From Phycisphaerales bacterium (GTDB lineage: Bacteria; Planctomycetota; Phycisphaerae; Phycisphaerales; SM1A02): a stretch of 15,461 bases of DNA. How positions within the stretch are numbered: the first letter of the stretch is position 1; each line of letters starts with the position of its first letter. A program made the translations under genes and the position numbers. Of the stretch, positions 7,347 through 14,367 are shown piece after piece. The notes beneath the pieces are model-generated. The model did no database searches and had not been told where the DNA came from. It saw only the letters and a program-made list of their open reading frames with translations. The stretch covers positions 1-15,461 of the forward strand of contig JAKVBR010000018.1 in NCBI GenBank assembly GCA_022447165.1, given 5' to 3'.

Positions 7347-10300
7347 TTATGAACCAGACTCTGATTGCTTCTTGCGAATATCGTCTTTCAAAGCCTCAAT
7401 ACTCTTCCTTGAATGCCTATCTTGTGCTAATTCTTCAGCAATCCGTAACTCACCGAGCGCCTTTTCATATTTGCCTTTATCCATAAGCACTTGTGCTATA
7501 TGCAGATATGCGCCGACCGTATCGCCTCGTTTGATTGACAATTGAAGAAATTCTTCGCCTTTAGCTTCACGCCCCGCCCGATAATAACTCCAGCCAAGGG
7601 CATCAAGCACTTCAGGTGATCGAGGGTTTTGACTTCGCGCTCGTTCTGCATAAACAATCGCTCTATCAAAATCTTGGAGTTCATCTGCATAGATTATTGC
7701 GAGGTTTGTCATCGCACCTGTATGTGCGGGATCCACTTGTAGTAAATATTCGTACGTTTCTGCTGCTTTCTGGTGTTCATTCAACATCAAATGCAGTTTT
7801 GCAACCGTATCGATGATTGAGGTTACACGAGGAGCTGCTTTTGCAGCTTCTTTTGCAATCTTGATTCCTTTGTCCGGTTGGTCTAAATAGACACCAACAA
7901 CATACGCCAAGTTATTCAGCACAAGGGGGGAATCCTCTTCCTCAGATAACTGCGCAAACACTTCCCTACTTTCTTCATACCTTTTCAACTCAACAAGAAA
8001 ACCTCCAAGAAGCATCAAGGCACGTGCGCGTTCGGAAGAGCCGATAGCAACTTGCGGAACAATCTCCCGAAGAATTTGAATTGCCTTCTCTTTATATTCA
8101 TCTCCTATGGCATGGTAGTACGTTGCTAAACCCACTTGCTCATGCATCGTTGGAGATTCATTCAGTGACAAGAAAAAAGTCTCGCCTTCTTCTGGATTGT
8201 CTCTGAACAGTTCTGCTAAATCCAAAAACCAATTTGCGTTTGCATTAGGGGTAATCCAACCATTTTGGATTGCAGACTGAAATGCATGCCACGACTTAGT
8301 CATCGCAAGTAAAGCATCTCGTCTACGGTCAAGATTATTCAACGCCTTAGCTTCAATTGAACCTATGATTGGGTGAGATCTCGATAAGACACCTTGAGTC
8401 ATTACGAGTATCTGTCGGTTCGGTAATATTTGATCTGTACGTGTGACTTCATTGAGTCGCAACAACTTACTAACCGTTGGGTCGCGCTGGATGGCCTCTA
8501 GATACATCTTTACTGCTGATGTCACATCATCTTGTGATCGAATATGCAAATCCCCAAGTCGTTGATACCAAACAGGATCGGATGGATCGTTATCGATGCC
8601 CCCGCGAGCGACTTGAATTGCTTTATCACTTTCTTCGGTATCTAGATACGCTTCAATGAGTCGCTGCCTAACAATGTTTGCTTCAGGGTTTTCAGATAAA
8701 AACCTTGATAACCGATCAATCGCTCGATGAATCTGCCCATCTGCTTGGAGCACGTCTGTTCTCACAACAGCAAAGTCTTCAGAGTTTGCTTCTTGTTGTT
8801 CGCCTTCGTCTGAAACTTGTATTGCCTCTTCGAGTAATGCAGTTTCTTGAGTTAATCGATACTCATTAAGTAGAGTCTTACATAAATGGATGTAAGGGAC
8901 TGGATTTGTTCGGTTACTATTAATTGCTTCTCGCAACGAATTTCGATACTTCTTGAGTTCAATTCGTGCATTTTGCAAGTCGCCTTGTGCAAGCAGTTGG
9001 TCGCTTTTTACTCGACTAATCAGCGCTGATAACATCGCACGACCATAAACATCATTAGAAGTCTGTAGTTTTGCAATTGCTTCTTCCGCTTTAGCAAACT
9101 GCCCTGAATACACGTACGATTCGATGAGCTTCGACAAAACTGCATCGGAATCAATCTGAGTTGTAGCAAGTTCCAAATGTTGCACCGCTTCCTCATACCG
9201 ACCAATGATAAAGAACAAGGAGCCTAATGCTGCTTGAATCTCAGCATTATCTGGCTGGTTGGAGAGTGATGTTTCAAGAAGTGTTACAGCCTGCTCCACG
9301 CGATTTGCCTTTTGTAAGAAGTCTGCTGCAGCAATGACACTTTCTGCATACGTTTCTTTTTCAACCTCATTCGATAAAAACGCATCCCAGATTTCTGAGG
9401 CCCGGTCAAGTTGACCAAGATCTCTTGCAATAGAAGCGTGAATGTGTGTTAGTCTTGCATTTGCATGCTGGGCATCAACAGTGTTATCTAGAATCTCTGT
9501 AACAAGATTGTTCCATTCCTCTTGCAACTCAGCGATTTCACTTTGACGCTGCTGAGAATCGAGTTGATTCCATGCTCGCATTGAATACTTTTTGTTGTTG
9601 TTTTCATCATAGATGTACTCGAAACTCGGATTATGGTTTACGAGCAAGAGTGCCAATGATAGAGAATTTACTGCATTATCAGCGTCTCGTTGATAAATTC
9701 GCTTGCGTGCATTAATCACTTCCCCCAAATCTCCATGTTGCGCTTCAATCTCAAGCCACATCTCATGAAAACTTGGGACAAGTGGGAACTGCTCTTTTGC
9801 TGTTCTTGCTGTGCGTAGAAAGCGTTGTGGGTCGTTACCAAACTTTGAGAGTGCCATGAGGTACAACTGCGTATTCTGCATGTTTAATGGATCGATTCTA
9901 TACGCTTCTTCAAAAGCGTCTTCAGCCTCAGTATTCATGCCTAACGCTGAGTAGACTGATCCAAGTAACTGCCAACCGGTATCATCAAACGGGGATTCTC
10001 GTGTCATTGCCAACGCTAAATCAAGAGCAATTCCGGCTTCATGTTGGTGCAGTGCTTCTTCCTTATTGCGCTTAGCAATTGATGCCTTTGCGAGCTGAAG
10101 GCGGATTTTCCCACTATCGAAAAACATTTGGTCGTAATTTGCACCCCTTAACAATTCTAAGGCTGCAGTTGCCTCATCTAAATCCTGATTGTTTAAAGCT
10201 GTTTCGAATTGCAAAATGTATATTGCTGATAAATCTCCGCCTGCTTGAGTGAGCAGTTCTTGATATTCATCACTCTTTTCAGATGCTTGAACCGCTAGTT

Positions 10301-12452
10301 CTCTAGCTTTGTTGGCTTCAGCAACTAAACCAAGCATCTCATATCGTTTAGCATCACTCGCTTTCTTGTTTGCCAATTCAAAACAGTTAATTGCAATTAA
10401 ACTAAACCGGTCATTTTCCTCTAACCCTTGCCCTTCAATATACGTTACGAAAGCGTCGATTGGCGAATCAGATTCTAGAAGCAGAATTCGCTGTTTAAGA
10501 ACATCCGATTCTGGGTTAAGTTTCAATGATTCTTTGAGCACGCTAACACCTTTGTCGATTTCACCTTGAGCAACATAGATGTTGGATTGCGTTGCGTAGA
10601 TTCTCCAATCTTCTGGGTGCTCTTCCAATAAGGATTCTGTGAGCGCCATAGCTTCATCGTAAGAACTACTATTGATGAAACCATCGATTGATTTAAGTTG
10701 TAACAAAATTTGGTCCGTAACTTGTATGCCAGAATCGTCTGTGTTCATTGCAATGACATCTAACAAATCTGATACATCCGGTCTTGCCTTTGCATCTGGC
10801 GATAACCCCGACAGCGTTTGCGAAGCAGCTAAGTAGTCTGAGTTTGCACACTCCAACCTTGCTTTAATTACATAGTTGGACAAGGTTGTTGGACTTTCCC
10901 TAATTGCTTGACCTAATCGCTCAATTGCAATTCCCCTAGCTCCTGTCTCTTCAAGTGCAAATGCAGCATCACGAAGAATAGAGGCCCGTGGATTTGGAGT
11001 CAACGCAATGTATTCTTCTAACAGACCTGCTGCTTTTCGATACTCTTTCAGAGACAATGCTATGAGCCCGTCTGCATGAAGAAGGCTCGGGTGTCTTTCG
11101 TTGTTTGAGAGGAGGTCAGCTAACACACTTCTATACTCTTTTGCTTGTGAGATGTACCCTGCATGTTCTTCATCACTCTCACTTGCATTCGCCAAACCAA
11201 TGGCAGACTGAATCAGAATGCTAACCGCCGCTGGTCTGACAACAAACTGCTCAATTGAAAGCAAACCCGTCTTTTGTTGTGGAACATCCAATGCAACATT
11301 TGCCAGTTCAATTGCTTCCTCAAACTCATTCTCATCATGAAGTAGCGTCGCAAGCATGTGAATTCGGGTAGCGTCTGTTGTCCTAACTTTAACTATCTCT
11401 TTCAACAACTCAATTGCATGTTGTTTTCCACTTTCACCCGAGCTGATAAGTAAAGAAACTAACTCAGTGATTCTGTGGGCGTCTTCTTCAACATGAAATG
11501 AGTCGATGAGCGCAACAATCGTTTTGTCGACTTCTTCAGATGCAAACTCCAATTCACTCTCAGAAACACTTTCGGGATTTTGTAAATATGCTTGAAGCAG
11601 TACATTTTGCCTTAAAAGCATCTCTCTAAGAAAAGTCATGTTGACTTCAAAGGAATCACCTGCAACTGCAAGCGCTTTTTCCATCGTCTCGTCTGCAAAT
11701 ATTTTGTTTCTTGCTGCTTGCTGTGTTCGCCCTTCATTTAGCATTCGGTAATAAATAGCCATTCTGCCATGCGCGAGCGTTGCCCAAGCGAGTGCATTTC
11801 CTGGGTCTACCACTAAAACCTCTTTGATATCATTCTCGCCAGGAAACATGGCATTACCATTTTCATCATAAGTCTCTGTCAAGTTAACATCTTCATTATG
11901 AAGCGCTGACAAACCTCGATAAAGAAGCAACTCGTGTCGCCGAGGATCGTCAGGATGAATGCGATCAAGACTTAACTGCGTAGAGTCAAAAAGTCTGTGC
12001 CAATATTGATTAGAACTCGTCGAGTATGCGGCGTTGTACATTTCATTGACGAGTTCTAGCTGTACGTCAATATCGCTTGGACTATATCGGGCTTTATGCA
12101 TCAAGGTGCTGACATACTCGTCATAAGACGCTCGTGCTTCATCGATTGTGGAAGGAGTAATATGAGAGATTGACTTCTGTAACTTATTGATGTATTCGAG
12201 ATTGTTTGGCTCTTTGGTTACAGCCCTACCGTATTGTTTCTTTGCTTCATTAAAACGCTCCTCTGCAAAAAGCGAATCGCCCGCCGATACGTTTCGGCCT
12301 GCGCTACGGTATTCCACAAAAAGAAAAAGACCACCTAAACCTATGAGTACACAGGCTATTGATGCACCAATGATGGCGAGCAGTTTTTTATTCGCACGTT
12401 TACCTCTAACCTGCTTTTTGCCACGTGTTTTCTTGCGATACTTCTTAGCCAT
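7347..12452 (-). CDS. Giant membrane-anchored TPR-repeat protein of an exosortase/exopolysaccharide locus
   Basis: The 1701-residue protein starts with a very basic cytosolic end (13 Lys/Arg in the first 23 residues), followed by one hydrophobic segment (about 24-47). The rest is then probably periplasmic. Most of the protein is alpha-helical tetratricopeptide repeats, beginning right after the membrane segment (about 54-85, with the helix pair AGDSLFAEERFNEAKKQYGR) and continuing to the end. The clearest repeats are in the last 190 residues, such as HTGAMTNLAIIYADELQDFD and SPEVLDALGWSYYRAGREA. No cysteine lipobox is present, so it is not a PrsT-type lipoprotein, although the domain content recalls the TPR proteins of PEP-CTERM loci. 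No enzyme motif was found. It probably acts as a scaffold for the export or sorting machinery (inference). The ATG at 12450-12452 follows the exosortase stop by 14 bases and has a good ribosome-binding site that includes that stop codon. Confidence 0.9.
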   Translation of the reverse strand: MAKKYRKKTRGKKQVRGKRANKKLLAIIGASIACVLIGLGGLFLFVEYRSAGRNVSAGDSLFAEERFNEAKKQYGRAVTKEPNNLEYINKLQKSISHITPSTIDEARASYDEYVSTLMHKARYSPSDIDVQLELVNEMYNAAYSTSSNQYWHRLFDSTQLSLDRIHPDDPRRHELLLYRGLSALHNEDVNLTETYDENGNAMFPGENDIKEVLVVDPGNALAWATLAHGRMAIYYRMLNEGRTQQAARNKIFADETMEKALAVAGDSFEVNMTFLREMLLRQNVLLQAYLQNPESVSESELEFASEEVDKTIVALIDSFHVEEDAHRITELVSLLISSGESGKQHAIELLKEIVKVRTTDATRIHMLATLLHDENEFEEAIELANVALDVPQQKTGLLSIEQFVVRPAAVSILIQSAIGLANASESDEEHAGYISQAKEYRSVLADLLSNNERHPSLLHADGLIALSLKEYRKAAGLLEEYIALTPNPRASILRDAAFALEETGARGIAIERLGQAIRESPTTLSNYVIKARLECANSDYLAASQTLSGLSPDAKARPDVSDLLDVIAMNTDDSGIQVTDQILLQLKSIDGFINSSSYDEAMALTESLLEEHPEDWRIYATQSNIYVAQGEIDKGVSVLKESLKLNPESDVLKQRILLLESDSPIDAFVTYIEGQGLEENDRFSLIAINCFELANKKASDAKRYEMLGLVAEANKARELAVQASEKSDEYQELLTQAGGDLSAIYILQFETALNNQDLDEATAALELLRGANYDQMFFDSGKIRLQLAKASIAKRNKEEALHQHEAGIALDLALAMTRESPFDDTGWQLLGSVYSALGMNTEAEDAFEEAYRIDPLNMQNTQLYLMALSKFGNDPQRFLRTARTAKEQFPLVPSFHEMWLEIEAQHGDLGEVINARKRIYQRDADNAVNSLSLALLLVNHNPSFEYIYDENNNKKYSMRAWNQLDSQQRQSEIAELQEEWNNLVTEILDNTVDAQHANARLTHIHASIARDLGQLDRASEIWDAFLSNEVEKETYAESVIAAADFLQKANRVEQAVTLLETSLSNQPDNAEIQAALGSLFFIIGRYEEAVQHLELATTQIDSDAVLSKLIESYVYSGQFAKAEEAIAKLQTSNDVYGRAMLSALISRVKSDQLLAQGDLQNARIELKKYRNSLREAINSNRTNPVPYIHLCKTLLNEYRLTQETALLEEAIQVSDEGEQQEANSEDFAVVRTDVLQADGQIHRAIDRLSRFLSENPEANIVRQRLIEAYLDTEESDKAIQVARGGIDNDPSDPVWYQRLGDLHIRSQDDVTSAVKMYLEAIQRDPTVSKLLRLNEVTRTDQILPNRQILVMTQGVLSRSHPIIGSIEAKALNNLDRRRDALLAMTKSWHAFQSAIQNGWITPNANANWFLDLAELFRDNPEEGETFFLSLNESPTMHEQVGLATYYHAIGDEYKEKAIQILREIVPQVAIGSSERARALMLLGGFLVELKRYEESREVFAQLSEEEDSPLVLNNLAYVVGVYLDQPDKGIKIAKEAAKAAPRVTSIIDTVAKLHLMLNEHQKAAETYEYLLQVDPAHTGAMTNLAIIYADELQDFDRAIVYAERARSQNPRSPEVLDALGWSYYRAGREAKGEEFLQLSIKRGDTVGAYLHIAQVLMDKGKYEKALGELRIAEELAQDRHSRKSIEALKDDIRKKQSESGS

Positions 12453-12463
12453 TGCGAGTAATG

Positions 12464-12470
12464 CTCCTAC
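12464..12470 (-). promoter_or_regulatory. Ribosome-binding site of the TPR gene containing the exosortase stop codon
   Basis: On the minus strand the bases read GTAGGAG, in which TAG (12467-12469) is the exosortase stop codon. The GGAG core lies 11 bases before the ATG of the TPR gene. A ribosome terminating on the exosortase message would stand on this site, which suggests coupled translation and supports the chosen start. Confidence 0.6.
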
Positions 12471-14233
12471 TCTTCACTGAATTTCTGATTCGAATCACTG
12501 GTTACTTTTGCCCAATCTGGTAGGCACTTCATTATCTCAGGCAAAGCCGCACTGGTAAATGCCGATACGACTTCTCTGAAATTTTCTGTATCAAAAGACC
12601 GAGATGCGACGGTCGTGAATTGAATTTTGCAATAAAACGCGTGCTTCTCAGATGGGTCGAATGCGATGAGTCGGATACGTTCTGGATACGCAGTCGTTTT
12701 ACCATTGGCTACAAAGAAATAGCCAGCATAGATTTGTTCATTTTGGAGTTTTGGATGAGAGAACTGCGTTGTTCTCAGTTGGAAAATCCCGATGGGCATA
12801 CGAACTTGCTCATCCTCTTGCGTCACTGTGTTTTGTCCCCAAACAAATGGATATGGCGATCCATCAAGCATGTTGCTTTCATCCAATTCCCAAGTAGATT
12901 GATCTATATCTAAATCGAGGGTCATTGGCTCAGGCGTCAACGGGATGTAACCACCGGCAACCATGCATCTGTCTGGTACGTGTGGGATGGCATCCACTTG
13001 TCCCGTGTAATAAGCAAGATGGACCTGCACATGGGGCAGCTCAGAGTCTTTATTGCGATATGTCCTGCTGAGGTAGAGGTCAGTCCCAAGTGCTTCCACA
13101 CCTGCCGCATCAAACCGAACATCTTCACCAATCATGGTCCAGTCGCCGATTCGCGTAGGAATCACTGAAAAGTCTTTCCGTGGAAAGACTGCTTCCTTAT
13201 GGAGGTAAACATTGAGTTGACCAACTGCTACTTGCAATCCAACGGCTGCAACACCTAGAATGGCAACAGCAACGATAAATCCGCCCTTCATTGAGCCTTG
13301 GTAAGTAATCCCCCTTGTTACCGGTTCATCTTCATCGGATTCCTCTTCAATAATGATGTTCTTCAGGACCCAAACAATACCAAGATAAATAAAGAATGCG
13401 GGAATGAGCCAAAGCGTCCCCACAAACGTGTGGAAGTTGCCTGCAGCGAAGCCCGAGTCAGCAATGCTGAGCAACCCAAGTGTCATGACTCTCAAAATAT
13501 TTACGAACACTGCGGTTGGGACAGCACACAGAACGAGAATAGTTCGTTGCCATAAGTATGGTAAGGAGGTGTAGGCGATTGCAACACCAAGCGCTAAAAA
13601 CGCCATCAACATTCTCATTCCTGAGCATGCTTCTGCAATGTTCAATGGATGTGACACATTGTTGTAAAGAATCTCAAGTGTGTTCCCAGCCCGAGTGACA
13701 TCAAAACCCATGAATGAAAGGCCATAGTAAGACCCTATCGAAGCAATGTCTTGCAGTTTGAAGGTCACAACTTCCATCAACCGATCGGAAATTGTCTGCC
13801 CAAATGCAAACATAAAGACCAATGGGAAGATGAGGTACCGCATGGCTTGCCAGCCAAAGATGAATAGCACAATACCGGTAAAAGTCATGCCAACGCCCAT
13901 CCCCATGAGGTTGTGGTGGTGCCAAGCAGTTGGACCTAGCGTGCAAACCATATACACAGTGAGCCCTATAAGCATAAGGACGAGCCCCGACCACGCTCGC
14001 TTAAGTGGGTGTGCAAGCAAGCGTCCTCTGCATATCCATACAAAATATCCTGCGATAAATGGAATGACGAGGGTATGGCCCCAATCTGCTTGCTTTTCAA
14101 TTGCAAATCTAAACTGACGATGTAGAAAGTCCCAGAATATCCAACCAAACGAGACCAAAATCACCGTTGACCAAAGCAACAGCGATTGCGCGGACACTTC
14201 TTGTGCCGAGGACTTGTTTAACTGTGAATCCAT
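12467..14233 (-). CDS. Exosortase fused to a C-terminal EpsI (DUF3485) domain
   Basis: Exosortases are polytopic inner-membrane cysteine transpeptidase-like enzymes that cut C-terminal sorting signals (PEP-CTERM type) and are tied to exopolysaccharide loci. The N-terminal half (about 20-295) has many membrane spans. It carries WGHTLVIPF (51-59), a counterpart of the family's HGxLVxP motif, and the catalytic set C203 in EACSGMR, R248 in NILRVM and H268 in NFHTFVG. An acidic linker, EEESDEDEP (296-304), precedes another membrane span (about 317-338). After it comes a periplasmic EpsI-type domain with RIGDW (361-365) and HVPDRCMVAGGY (418-429), the latter matching the conserved H-x-P-x-x-C-x4-G pattern. 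In many proteobacteria EpsI is a separate protein; here both are one 588-residue chain. The ATG at 14231-14233 has a GAGAG ribosome-binding site five bases upstream. The sorting-signal substrate is not in the window. Confidence 0.95.
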   Translation of the reverse strand: MDSQLNKSSAQEVSAQSLLLWSTVILVSFGWIFWDFLHRQFRFAIEKQADWGHTLVIPFIAGYFVWICRGRLLAHPLKRAWSGLVLMLIGLTVYMVCTLGPTAWHHHNLMGMGVGMTFTGIVLFIFGWQAMRYLIFPLVFMFAFGQTISDRLMEVVTFKLQDIASIGSYYGLSFMGFDVTRAGNTLEILYNNVSHPLNIAEACSGMRMLMAFLALGVAIAYTSLPYLWQRTILVLCAVPTAVFVNILRVMTLGLLSIADSGFAAGNFHTFVGTLWLIPAFFIYLGIVWVLKNIIIEEESDEDEPVTRGITYQGSMKGGFIVAVAILGVAAVGLQVAVGQLNVYLHKEAVFPRKDFSVIPTRIGDWTMIGEDVRFDAAGVEALGTDLYLSRTYRNKDSELPHVQVHLAYYTGQVDAIPHVPDRCMVAGGYIPLTPEPMTLDLDIDQSTWELDESNMLDGSPYPFVWGQNTVTQEDEQVRMPIGIFQLRTTQFSHPKLQNEQIYAGYFFVANGKTTAYPERIRLIAFDPSEKHAFYCKIQFTTVASRSFDTENFREVVSAFTSAALPEIMKCLPDWAKVTSDSNQKFSEE

Positions 14234-14238
14234 AGATT

Positions 14239-14243
14239 CTCTC
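14239..14243 (-). promoter_or_regulatory. Ribosome-binding site of the exosortase gene
   Basis: GAGAG on the minus strand lies five bases before the ATG at 14231-14233. It supports that start over later ATGs, since no in-frame upstream alternative with a site of similar quality was seen. Confidence 0.5.
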
Positions 14244-14283
14244 GTTCGGTCATGAAGAACACCCTCTCAAGTGCGATTCCTCG

Positions 14284-14297
14284 TTTTATCGATAAAA
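14284..14297. repeat. Perfect 14-base palindrome TTTTATCGATAAAA
   Basis: The sequence is its own reverse complement over 14 bases and lies about 50 bases before the exosortase ATG. With no loop it is a better candidate for a dimeric regulator's operator than for an RNA hairpin terminator. AT-rich palindromes can also occur by chance, and only one copy was noticed here. Confidence 0.4.
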
Positions 14298-14367
14298 GAC
14301 GCCGCAGTTTTACGAGTTAAACAACGCAATAGTTCACCTGATCCGAAAGAATAAGAATTCCAAACCA

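Larger units (their letters stand above)
14234..14367 (-). promoter_or_regulatory. Only sizeable intergenic gap; possible leader or promoter of the exosortase operon
   Basis: This 134-base stretch separates the Wza-like stop from the exosortase start; all other gaps are 19 bases or less. It is the most likely place for an internal promoter driving genes 2-8. I see no convincing -35/-10 pair and no GC-rich hairpin followed by a T-run, so neither a promoter nor a terminator can be fixed to exact bases. It holds a 14-base perfect palindrome at 14284-14297, listed separately. Confidence 0.35.

Noticed and set aside
7347..12452. Lipoprotein signal (PrsT-like) in the TPR protein
   Set aside because: The cysteine in the hydrophobic segment (IACVLIG) lies in the middle of the membrane span and lacks the usual L-x-[GA]-C context at its end, so a plain membrane anchor is more likely.
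13746..14117. 123-residue plus-strand open frame opposite the exosortase membrane domain
   Set aside because: Antisense to conserved exosortase sequence, with no ribosome-binding site or motif.
14280..14325. Rho-independent terminator after the Wza-like gene
   Set aside because: The palindrome is AT-rich with no loop and no following T-run on the minus strand, so it does not look like an intrinsic terminator.
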